From IMG/VR virus record IMGVR_UViG_3300020125_000122, positions 1 to 26,770 of that record: a stretch of 26,770 nt of DNA; one strand, given 5' to 3'. This document shows, one piece after another, positions 16,120 to 22,460 of the stretch (positions are counted from its first letter, which is position 1; each line of letters opens with the position of its first letter). This DNA is from a virus. The translations under genes were made by a program, and so were the position numbers. The notes beneath the pieces are model-generated. The model saw nothing but the letters and a program-made list of their open reading frames with translations. It ran no database searches and was not told where the DNA came from.

Positions 16120-16589
16120 CCGAGCCCGCTTCCTTGGTCGGGCCCGAACGTGCAGTTACGTCCGCGAGTCTGGTAGTTCCAGTTGACGATCGGGTCGCTC
16201 GCAGTGAGCGGCCCAGCAACGTCCACCGTACTCGGCACGCTGGAGTCAACGCAGTCCACGAGCTCCACGAGCCCCCGGGATATGTTCACCAGCCATTGCA
16301 CGCGCTGAAGGTAGCGCGTCTCCCACACAACGTTGTTGCCGCCGAGTGGAGAGTATCCCTGATTTGCAATCAGGTCGTACGCAGCCATTCGGCAGCAGCA
16401 CGCGCGCAAGTCGTCGCCCCACGAGAGGAGCGGCAACGTCTTGCGCTTAGCGACATACCCCAGCATTTCGCGCGAGGCCCATTGTAGGGCCTGGTCGATC
16501 GCGGGCGTATCCAAGCCGTCAAAAACGCCGTTGGCGTTCTCTTGGACTAGGAAATCGTCCGCGTTTGCGAATTGCTGGGGCGCCGGCAT
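16116..16589 (-). CDS. Head-tail connector, Mu gp36-like (DUF1320)
   Basis: A 157-aa protein immediately downstream of the capsid gene. It starts MPAPQQFANADDFLVQENAN; the segment DGLDTPAIDQALQWASREML is followed by GYVAKRKTLPL, a typical helical connector pattern. Helices LRACCCRMAAYDLIANQGYS and VWETRYLQRVQWLVNISRGL follow. The family of gp36-like proteins forms the adaptor ring between portal and tail. The end of the protein (TRGRNCTFGPDQGSGLG) is typically rigid and Gly-rich. Start at ATG 16589. The gene overlaps the next as GTGA. Confidence 0.82.
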   Translation of the reverse strand: MPAPQQFANADDFLVQENANGVFDGLDTPAIDQALQWASREMLGYVAKRKTLPLLSWGDDLRACCCRMAAYDLIANQGYSPLGGNNVVWETRYLQRVQWLVNISRGLVELVDCVDSSVPSTVDVAGPLTASDPIVNWNYQTRGRNCTFGPDQGSGLG

Positions 16590-16595
16590 GTCAGC

Positions 16596-17513
16596 TCACG
16601 GGGTGTTGCGCGAAATCAGGAACGGCAGCGACACGCCGACAGCGCCGGAGTAGTCCGCACCGTAGGTGAACGTGTCGAGCTCGAACACCTTCGGATCGTT
16701 GATGTTGTCGCGCGAGCGGAAGAACGGCGCTTCAGCTTCCTGGAAGATGAAAGGCAGAATGCCCTTGGTCGTATCCGCCAGGTACCATACGGAGCCAGTC
16801 ATCTCGGGGATAATCAGCATGTCCGCCCAGCCCTTCAGCTGGTTGTCAGTCGCCGCCACGCTCACGTTCGCGGAGCCCGTGCCGGCAGTCGCCGTCAAGG
16901 TCGCGTTGAACGTTTGCAGAAACGGCAGCTTGAGAAGTGGTCCACCGACCGCGAGACTCGGAGTCACGCCAAGCGGCAAGCCGTCCTCACCACTGAACGC
17001 AGTCATCGCGGCCCATGCGGCGTTGAAATTCGCGCTGGTGAATGCGGCCGTGGTGAAGTCGTTGCTGTACGTGCCCGCGCCGTTGTACGTGAGATGCGCG
17101 CTGTTGAACACGCTCAACCCATCGTAGCTGAGCGCTGTGTTCGCGTTGATGAGCGCGAGCAGCAGCACGTCGGGGTGCTTCTTCGCAGCGAAGCCGAGCT
17201 GCGGCGCAACTTGCGACTGAAACACACCCAGCGTGTCATAGAGCACGTCACGACGGTCCAGCTCGATCGTCGCCTCGAACTTCTGATTGAACAGCTGGTA
17301 AACGCGCTCTGCCAGGTTTTGCGCTTGGCGAGGACCAATCCACCGGCGCATCTTGAGCTGTTGCGCGATGAAATAGTACAGGTTGCTGCGCGCGTTGCTT
17401 GGCGTCTTGGTCGCCAACTTGGGCCACCAAACGTCGGTCTTCTGAAACGCACTCTGGAAAATCGTGCTGGTACCAACGCGGATATTGTCGAGAACTGCTT
17501 GAGTAACTTCCAT
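16596..17513 (-). CDS. Major capsid protein, Mu gpT-like
   Basis: A 305-aa protein in the place of Mu T (after protease/scaffold and decoration protein). The ATG at 17513 has GAGGAAAG about 10 bases upstream, a strong ribosome binding site as expected for an abundant protein. Typical features are MEVTQAVLDNIRVGTSTIFQ at the start, then SNARSNLYYFIAQQLKMRRW, ELDRRDVLYDTLGVFQSQVA, the DGLSVFNSAHLTYNGA strand-loop, a long beta-rich domain, and a C-terminus with YLADTTKGILPFIFQ and PFFRSRDNINDPKVFELDTF. No pro-domain cleavage site is evident. It assembles the icosahedral shell, probably aided by the internal scaffold. Confidence 0.92.
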   Translation of the reverse strand: MEVTQAVLDNIRVGTSTIFQSAFQKTDVWWPKLATKTPSNARSNLYYFIAQQLKMRRWIGPRQAQNLAERVYQLFNQKFEATIELDRRDVLYDTLGVFQSQVAPQLGFAAKKHPDVLLLALINANTALSYDGLSVFNSAHLTYNGAGTYSNDFTTAAFTSANFNAAWAAMTAFSGEDGLPLGVTPSLAVGGPLLKLPFLQTFNATLTATAGTGSANVSVAATDNQLKGWADMLIIPEMTGSVWYLADTTKGILPFIFQEAEAPFFRSRDNINDPKVFELDTFTYGADYSGAVGVSLPFLISRNTP

Positions 17514-17537
17514 TTGACTTTGCTTTCCTCAATCAGT

Positions 17538-17969
17538 TCAGGGGACGCGAGTGTCGACGCCGATACGTACCCAAACGCCTTGGGTGTCTACGTCTTCGAT
17601 GCGACCCGCGATCACGTTGGTGTTGGTGAGCGAAACGCTCTGGTCGTCGTCCGCGTAGCAAATTTTGCCACGGCTCGCGATGGTGATGGCGCCGACGTTG
17701 GTGTAGCAGAAGATGCCGATCTCCCACTCCACGATGTCAGTCGCTACGGCCGGGTTCAGCGTGACGAGCGAGCGACCGAGCATGCCGCCGGTAAACGTCG
17801 CGATGACGCCGCCACCCTTGCGGATGGTGCCAGCGGTAGCGTCGATGCCGACCATGCCGCCCTTGAAGATGACCTGAGCAGCGAGCGCGAGGCCGCCGCC
17901 GCGATCGTCGAACGCGCTCAGGCGCTTCTCGATGTACTTGGTGTTTGACGTTGCAGTCAGATTCGCCAT
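17538..17969 (-). CDS. Head decoration-like protein, 143 aa
   Basis: A protein starting MANLTATSNTKYIEKRLSAF at ATG 17969, two bases after the protease stop, and 24 bases before the capsid start. It is beta-rich, with AAQVIFKGGMVGIDATAGTI, then GGGVIATFTGGMLGR, GIFCYTNVGAITIASRGKIC, DDDQSVSLTN, and VIAGRIEDVDTQGVWVRIGV at the end. This matches the small beta-barrel decoration or cement proteins encoded next to capsid genes of Mu-like phages. The role is stabilisation of the shell after expansion. Size fits (about 110-145 aa). Confidence 0.75.
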   Translation of the reverse strand: MANLTATSNTKYIEKRLSAFDDRGGGLALAAQVIFKGGMVGIDATAGTIRKGGGVIATFTGGMLGRSLVTLNPAVATDIVEWEIGIFCYTNVGAITIASRGKICYADDDQSVSLTNTNVIAGRIEDVDTQGVWVRIGVDTRVP

Positions 17970-17970
17970 C

Positions 17971-18567
17971 TCACGCCACCACTTTCAGGCCGTTGCGCTT
18001 CGCGTCGGCTTTCTTCGCTTCCAGCATTTGCTCATCGGTCAAGCCAAGCTGGCGAGCTACGTTGCGCGCCGTTGCGTCGAGCGTGATTTCCTTCGCCGCC
18101 CCGCGAGCACCACGCGCACCTGCTTGCTCTTCGGTCGGCTCTTCGTCTTCGCTCGTCACGTCGACCGCATCGGCTACGAAATCGCGCAGCACATCCATCG
18201 GCCACTTGCGCGCCTTGGCTTCGAGGGCCGGCGTGAATTTCTTGAGATTTGCCGCGATCAATTTCTCGCGCTCCGAGCCGTCGACACGACCAGCCACGGC
18301 CGCGATTTCCTTGCCGAGCTTGGCAATCGCAGCGAGCACGGCAGCATTGCCATTGCTGGCAAGCGCTTGCTGAGCTTCGAGGCGAGCTTTCGCCGTCTTC
18401 TTCTTCGGCGGCGCTTCCTCGTCGTCGTCGTCGTCCGGTTCCGGATCGGCAACGCCCGCTTTGACAGCAGCAGCAGCAGCCCTTTGGAGGACCGTCAACG
18501 CAGCTGCGATCTCTTCCTTCGTTGCGCCAGGCTCGAGACCCAATTGCGCGATCAGTTCCTCGTCCAT
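17971..18567 (-). CDS. Internal scaffold protein nested in protease gene
   Basis: An in-frame internal start inside the protease gene gives a separate 198-aa product (MDEELIAQLGLEPGATKEEI). AAAGGTG lies six bases before this ATG at 18567, one of the clearest ribosome binding sites in the window. The product is helical, with an acidic run of Asp/Glu (residues about 45-55), basic patches and a charged C-terminus, as in scaffold proteins. Mu protein Z inside I and lambda Nu3 inside C are the established parallels: scaffold is made from the same gene as its protease. Expression here is inferred, not observed. Confidence 0.72.
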   Translation of the reverse strand: MDEELIAQLGLEPGATKEEIAAALTVLQRAAAAAVKAGVADPEPDDDDDEEAPPKKKTAKARLEAQQALASNGNAAVLAAIAKLGKEIAAVAGRVDGSEREKLIAANLKKFTPALEAKARKWPMDVLRDFVADAVDVTSEDEEPTEEQAGARGARGAAKEITLDATARNVARQLGLTDEQMLEAKKADAKRNGLKVVA

Positions 18568-19185
18568 TTTTCTCACCTTTGCTTGTGCACGCCGCAAAGC
18601 TGCCGGCGCGTTTTTCCAGCGGCTCACGTTCACGCGAGCCGCCATTGTCTTTTCGGGAGTGACCTCAGTGCAGTAGCCAAGCGCAAGCGCCTCGTCTGCG
18701 GTCATCCACGTTTCTTTGCTCATCGCTTCGAGCACATCGTCGAGAGCTTGCCCGGTGCGCTCCACGTAGATGCCGGCCAACATGTCGCGCATCTTGTCGA
18801 GCACGTCAGCTTGCTTGCGCAGATCGTCGCTCTCGCCGTCCACCCCGCCCGCCGGGTTGTGGATCATCATGAACGAGTTTTTCGCCATGCGGATTGTGTC
18901 ACCCGCCATCGCGATCACGCTCGCCATGCTCGCGGCGATTCCGGTAATGTCCACGGTGACGGGCGCCTTATGCGCGCGCAGCATGTTGTAGATCGCGAGG
19001 CCCTCAACGATGTTTCCGCCCTGCGAGCAGATCGAAACGTTGATGGCCTTCACGTCGGAATGCTTGGCGAGCGCGTCGCGCAGGTTCTGTGCGTAGAACC
19101 CGCCCATGCCGATCAGGTCATTGATGTCGACGTTCGCGACGCCCTTGGACACGGCGAAGAACGAGCGGCGTAACTTCGGCGTCAT
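17971..19185 (-). CDS. ClpP-like prohead protease with C-terminal scaffold (Mu I-like)
   Basis: A 404-aa, two-part protein starting at ATG 19185, which overlaps the portal stop as ATGA. Residues about 10-190 are a ClpP-fold serine protease: VSICSQGGNIVEGLAIYNML (oxyanion region), GIAASMASVIAMAG (catalytic Ser86 in G-x-A-A-S), then MMIHNPAGG with His109, and WMTADEALALGYCTEV. After residue 206 the chain turns into a helical, charged scaffold domain. The protease is thought to remove the scaffold during head maturation, as in Mu I. Both catalytic residues are visible; the third member of the triad is not assigned with certainty. Confidence 0.92.
   Translation of the reverse strand: MTPKLRRSFFAVSKGVANVDINDLIGMGGFYAQNLRDALAKHSDVKAINVSICSQGGNIVEGLAIYNMLRAHKAPVTVDITGIAASMASVIAMAGDTIRMAKNSFMMIHNPAGGVDGESDDLRKQADVLDKMRDMLAGIYVERTGQALDDVLEAMSKETWMTADEALALGYCTEVTPEKTMAARVNVSRWKNAPAALRRAQAKVRKMDEELIAQLGLEPGATKEEIAAALTVLQRAAAAAVKAGVADPEPDDDDDEEAPPKKKTAKARLEAQQALASNGNAAVLAAIAKLGKEIAAVAGRVDGSEREKLIAANLKKFTPALEAKARKWPMDVLRDFVADAVDVTSEDEEPTEEQAGARGARGAAKEITLDATARNVARQLGLTDEQMLEAKKADAKRNGLKVVA
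18574..18580 (-). promoter_or_regulatory. Strong RBS for internal scaffold start
   Basis: The minus-strand sequence AAAGGTG ends six bases before the ATG at 18567, inside the protease reading frame. It is stronger than the site at the protease start itself. It supports independent translation of the scaffold. Confidence 0.7.
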
Positions 19186-20558
19186 GGTATTTCCGGCTCC
19201 AATCCAGGCGGCCCCGGCGTGCCCGGTGGTTTAGGTGGCGTACGTGACGGCGATGGCGGCTCGACAAGTGGCTCGGCGTCAGCGTCGTCCTTGATCGGAA
19301 TGCCGAATGCTGAGGCCACTTTCTCGGCGTCTACCATCTTGCCCGACCGCTTCAGCGCTGCGTCGAGCTCTGGAATCGCGCGACCCACCGTCTCGAACGT
19401 CGTGGCCGTGCTCGCCTGCGAGTTCGTGCGCTCCGTATTCCAGTAGCCACACGGCGCGTTGGCGTCGTCGCCCGTGTTCACGCGCGCCCAGGGCTTCGTG
19501 CTGCCCTCGTGCAAGCACAGCGCGAACGCCTTGGCGAAATAGCGCGTAACGTCGCCCTTGATTTCGCCCTGCTCTTTGCCGCTTGAGAAGCCTGGGGAGC
19601 CGTCCGTCGTGACAGCTTGCGAGATGATCGCGATCGTCATCGCCGAGTCAGCCCAGTCGCTCGACTCGCTGAAAATCTCCCACGTGCGGCCCTTGGCCTC
19701 CACGAGGTTAAGCGCCCAACCGTCAGGCAGAACGATGCGACCGTTGCGACCGAGCGCGGTCAGCTGCTGAAGCAGTCGCAGGCGCTGTTTCTCGGTGCCG
19801 CCCTGCGTGCTCGTGCCGACCCAAGTGGGTGAGCCCACTACCTCGCCCTGGTTCGCGCGGTCCTCGATCGAGAAGCGTTTGACCAGCCACGGGAAAGCAC
19901 AGCTGCGCCACTTGCCGTCATTCCACGGGCGCGACTCGCCGTAAGGCAGGTAGAGAAAAAACTGACCGCCGGGAACGATCGCCTTCATCCCGGCGCGCGT
20001 CTGCAAACGCCAATGCGAGCCGCTCGTACCGGTGTGGTCGTAGTTCAGAAATCGCGGATGCCAGGTCTTCAGCCGGAACCGCTGCTGCTGCCCGAGCAGA
20101 CGCGGCAGCGGCACACGCTGACCCACGCCGACGCCGAGCATCGTTCCCCAGTTGTACAGCTTGCGGAGCTCAGGCTCCGGGTGCATCTGGTTCCACTCAC
20201 CGCCGGCTCCGAGCTGACCAGTACCCGCGAGCAGCTTAGTCAGCGCGTCCGAGCCCCCCTCGTACTGCAATGGCAGGCCGAATGTGCCGAGCGTGAGCGA
20301 CTGCAACACGCCCTCGATGTGGTCGTCACTGACCATCGCGTCGACCAGGTCCGCGAGCTGGAGCAGGTTGCCTAGGTCGGCATTCGCGCCAGCGACCGCC
20401 ACCAGGTCTGGGGTCCAGCCGGTAATCGATGGGCGAAACTGCAAGTCACGGGCTTTGAGCCCCGTGATGATTTCGCTCCCCTCGACAGGCGACGGCCCCT
20501 TGCTGCCGACCCGCGAAACGGGCTGCAACGGTGAGGCTAGGGCGCGCGCGCGGGACAA
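19182..20558 (-). CDS. Portal protein (Mu gp29/DUF935-like)
   Basis: A 458-aa protein forming the dodecameric DNA entry ring. Helical and beta patterns fit portals: LLQLADLVDAMVSDDHIEGV in the N-terminal part, LRKLYNWGTMLGVGVGQRV, then LKTWHPRFLNYDHTGTSG, FFLYLPYGESRPWNDGKWRS, and a long helix region with DSAMTIAIISQAVTTDG followed by VTRYFAKAFALCLHEGSTKP. The last 30 residues are proline-rich and probably disordered. The only start near the reading-frame opening is a TTG at 20558 (an in-frame TAA lies 21 bases before), and it sits inside a hairpin, so the start is uncertain. It is followed by the protease with an ATGA overlap, as in Mu. Confidence 0.9.
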   Translation of the reverse strand: MSRARALASPLQPVSRVGSKGPSPVEGSEIITGLKARDLQFRPSITGWTPDLVAVAGANADLGNLLQLADLVDAMVSDDHIEGVLQSLTLGTFGLPLQYEGGSDALTKLLAGTGQLGAGGEWNQMHPEPELRKLYNWGTMLGVGVGQRVPLPRLLGQQQRFRLKTWHPRFLNYDHTGTSGSHWRLQTRAGMKAIVPGGQFFLYLPYGESRPWNDGKWRSCAFPWLVKRFSIEDRANQGEVVGSPTWVGTSTQGGTEKQRLRLLQQLTALGRNGRIVLPDGWALNLVEAKGRTWEIFSESSDWADSAMTIAIISQAVTTDGSPGFSSGKEQGEIKGDVTRYFAKAFALCLHEGSTKPWARVNTGDDANAPCGYWNTERTNSQASTATTFETVGRAIPELDAALKRSGKMVDAEKVASAFGIPIKDDADAEPLVEPPSPSRTPPKPPGTPGPPGLEPEIP

Positions 20559-20566
20559 GGTGTCCC
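20552..20566 (-). promoter_or_regulatory. Hairpin over portal start codon
   Basis: GGGACA (20552-20557) and TGTCCC (20561-20566) form a perfect 6-bp inverted repeat around a three-base loop. In the minus-strand RNA, the portal's likely TTG start (56-58) and the GGGA that could serve as ribosome binding site both lie inside it. This could limit portal translation or be an operator-like site. Inferred from base pairing only. Confidence 0.4.
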
Positions 20567-20584
20567 AAGTGGTACGTTATTGTG

Positions 20585-20626
20585 TGGGGTGGGTCAAGTT
20601 GAACCCACTGGGTGGCTACGGACCCA
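20585..20626 (-). repeat. GGGT/ACCC hairpins before portal, related to the 1835 cluster
   Basis: GTGGGT (20589-20594) pairs with ACCCAC (20603-20608), and TGGGT (20609-20613) pairs with ACCCA (20622-20626). The 11-mer TGGGGTGGGTC at 20585-20595 is identical to that at 1835-1845. The left part lies in the gap between the methyltransferase-like gene and the portal; the right part overlaps the end of that gene. It may be an RNA structure or protein-binding element used at both ends of the structural cluster. Confidence 0.4.
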
Positions 20627-21178
20627 CACCGGAGCTTCGCGCGAGATAAATTAGCGCTGCCGCAAATTCCAGCGGTGTCGCAGATGATTCGACTTTTCCG
20701 AGCGTTGGTTTATTTCGATCGAACCATCCGCATTGATGCGTGCCGGGCACGCGCTCCCAGCGCAGATCGGTGGGCCTGGCTCCGCAGTAAAATAGCCATG
20801 TGCGCTTGCGTGCCCTGTGGCCGTAGGCGCTTTGCCAGACCTCACAGACCCACTCACGCGGGCCACCCGAGGAATTGGCAGCCCGAAATCATGAAACGCC
20901 CATGAAAACGCGGGATGCTCTAAAACTCCGCCGCACCTGCGCACCGTAGCAAGCGCCTCAGCAAAACATCCCCCATCGTTCCCGGGCCGGTTGTGCTCGC
21001 CTCCGTAACGCTTGAAATTGACGCGCGTCAGATTGGTCCAAAGCTGGCAGGGAGGATGTGCAACAACCGGATTCGCCCCCGCGTACTGCCGCGCGTCGCG
21101 CGCTTCGTCCCACGGGTCGACACCAGGCAAATCGAAATAAACGCCACCCGTGGCGACAAACAGCGCCGCGACGGTCAC
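20616..21178 (-). pseudogene. PPC-motif methyltransferase-like gene, frameshifted
   Basis: The GTG at 21178 overlaps the terminase nuclease stop as GTGA. Residues 38-50 hold VVAHPPCQLWTNL, a Pro-Pro-Cys motif reminiscent of cytosine-5 methyltransferases. Then NDGGCFAEALATVRRCGGVL and EHPAFSWAFHDFGLP follow. After LPIP the frame degrades and ends at 20651. In the -1 frame the family's normal C-terminus reads on cleanly: EWVCEVWQSAYGHRARKRTW, then PTLGKVESSATPLEFAAAL, ending at TAG 20616-20618. Restoring one G in the GGG run at about 20868 would join both halves. So it is either a real inactivation, a sequencing error or a programmed shift. No SAM-binding motif is seen, so methylation activity is doubtful. 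Confidence 0.72.
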
Positions 21179-21831
21179 GAGCCTACACCGGCACGCCTCG
21201 CCAAGTCAGCCGGCAACTCCCCCGGCAAATCGCGCATGTACTCCTCTCCGTACGGGTCCCGGTGCCGGTTTTTGCGCGCCATCCGTCGTTCCCGACCGGT
21301 CATCGTCGTTCCGTCCAAGAACCCGCGGTCACTCGCCCGCTCCAGCGCGTACACCGAAGCCACGAACGCCCGCGCACAGTCGCCATGGGACGACGCTTTG
21401 CGCGGGTGGTCGATGTGCACAACGCCATCCCGCCCGGGCTTGCCCACGGTCTCCTTGAGCTCGCTCACGAGCTGCTCACTCGCCGCGCTCAGGTCGATAC
21501 GGTGCGCGCCGAGCAGTACGCGCACGCGAACGAACGCATCGGCGATGCCGGCCGCATCGCTCGGGAACTCGACATGCTCCACGTCCTCATCCTCAGTCAC
21601 CTCGAGCACGGTCGCAAGATAGTGCGAGTCCGAGCAGTGGGACTCGGCGCCCCACCGTTCGATCTCGTGCATGGCCTCCTTGAAAACGATGCTTGGTCGT
21701 AGCGGGCGCTCGCCTGGCTTCCACACGCGCTCATGCACCACCGTGAACACGCCATCGGGATCGCCGCGCGTGAACACGAGTGCCGCACTGTCGCGGATGA
21801 ATGCGTAGTCTGCGCCGGCTACGGTGCGCAT
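21175..21831 (-). CDS. Terminase large subunit nuclease domain, separate gene
   Basis: A 218-aa protein that is only the C-terminal RNase H-like nuclease half of a large terminase. The ATG at 21831 directly follows the TGA of the previous gene. MRTVAGADYAFIRDSAALVF carries the first acid (Asp8, with Asp14 nearby). RPLRPSIVFKEAMHEIERWG leads to CSDSHYLATV with the second (Asp68). VRVRVLLGAHRIDLSAASEQ leads to HPRKASSHGDCARAFVASV with the third (Asp151). This order (GAD, DxHY, GHGD) is the recognised layout of terminase nuclease domains, which cut the genome at the end of packaging. It lacks any ATPase motif, which is in the gene at 22457-23545. The C-terminal 45 residues are basic and Arg-rich. 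Confidence 0.85.
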   Translation of the reverse strand: MRTVAGADYAFIRDSAALVFTRGDPDGVFTVVHERVWKPGERPLRPSIVFKEAMHEIERWGAESHCSDSHYLATVLEVTEDEDVEHVEFPSDAAGIADAFVRVRVLLGAHRIDLSAASEQLVSELKETVGKPGRDGVVHIDHPRKASSHGDCARAFVASVYALERASDRGFLDGTTMTGRERRMARKNRHRDPYGEEYMRDLPGELPADLARRAGVGS

Positions 21832-22038
21832 TCAGGCGCTCATCCGTCGCGACCTGCGTTGGCTGCTGCTAAGCGGAGCAGGGCCGACTGTGCGTTCTGG
21901 ACGCTTGTATCCACCGATAGCGTCCAACCGATCAAGCTCCAGTTCGATCATGCCGCCCTGATACGTGTCGCCGCTGAGGCGGCACTTGGTCAAGTCCGCC
22001 AGCAGCAGCAAGGCTCTCTCGGCCCGCATGCCCATCAC
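21832..22038 (-). CDS. Hypothetical 68-aa protein between terminase halves
   Basis: Starts at GTG 22038, overlapping the upstream stop as GTGA, and its TGA abuts the nuclease ATG. The N-terminus MMGMRAERALLLLADLTKCR is a short hydrophobic helix. GGMIELELDRLDAIGGYKRP follows, and a basic Ser/Arg C-terminus (SSSQRRSRRMSA) ends it. I see no domain. Its coupling to both terminase halves suggests a role with them, but this is inference. Confidence 0.62.
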   Translation of the reverse strand: MMGMRAERALLLLADLTKCRLSGDTYQGGMIELELDRLDAIGGYKRPERTVGPAPLSSSQRRSRRMSA

Positions 22039-22460
22039 ATGCTCTGCTTACGGTTCGGCCGAGCCACAGGACCATTCTTCGGCTCGCCTTCGAGCGCGCG
22101 CTTGGCGGCCTCGGCTTTCGCTTCTTCCGCGTTCGCCGTCGTTCGGTCCGCTACCTCGGCTTTCGACGCTTCGATCGCGGTAAGCAGCTTGCCGGAGAAC
22201 GCGAGCCCGGTCAGGTCGAGTTCTTCGAGCCCACAGGCAATGCGCCGGTCAACGGCCTCCACGAGCAAGTCTTCCGGGTTCTCGTGGCCGAGGTCACGCA
22301 GCACGCCGGCCAGGTGCGCGCGGTACGCGAGCCCGCTCACGATATCCTCTGGCTTGTCCTCGTCTTTCCAGTCAGCGATGCGTTGCTTTGCCTTCGCGAT
22401 GCGCTGCTCTTTCTTGCTCAGCTTGGGGGCGTCGTCGTGTTTTTGCGTCTCGGTGCTCAT
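22035..22460 (-). CDS. Helical 141-aa protein between terminase halves
   Basis: The ATG at 22460 overlaps the terminase ATPase stop as ATGA, and its own stop overlaps the next GTG. The protein is almost wholly helical and charged: KLSKKEQRIAKAKQRIADWK near the N-terminus, LAYRAHLAGVLRDLGHENPE in the middle, then KLLTAIEASKAEVADRTTAN and EEAKAEAAKRALEGEPKNG at the end, with coiled-coil character. There is no HNH, intein or intron motif. It is not an obvious terminase small subunit because no helix-turn-helix stands out, though a DNA- or protein-binding role in packaging is plausible. Function unknown. Confidence 0.65.
   Translation of the reverse strand: MSTETQKHDDAPKLSKKEQRIAKAKQRIADWKDEDKPEDIVSGLAYRAHLAGVLRDLGHENPEDLLVEAVDRRIACGLEELDLTGLAFSGKLLTAIEASKAEVADRTTANAEEAKAEAAKRALEGEPKNGPVARPNRKQSM

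Noticed and set aside
16572-17948. Long plus-strand open frame of 458 codons
   Set aside because: It lies opposite the capsid and decoration genes, has an Arg/His/Val-rich composition typical of antisense GC-rich frames, has no domain, and is explained as a shadow.
18420-18480. Short GTC/CAG trinucleotide runs resembling microsatellites
   Set aside because: They are Asp and Ala codon runs in the scaffold domain of the protease gene and are explained by coding composition.
17932-19173. Long plus-strand open frame of 413 codons
   Set aside because: Antisense to the well-supported ClpP-like protease/scaffold gene; Arg/Leu-rich with no recognisable motif.
21832-22460. Intein or group I intron as cause of the terminase split
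   Set aside because: The stretch holds two coupled open frames with no HNH, LAGLIDADG or intein-type motifs, and the flanking halves end and start with regular stop and start codons. RNA-level splicing remains to be tested.
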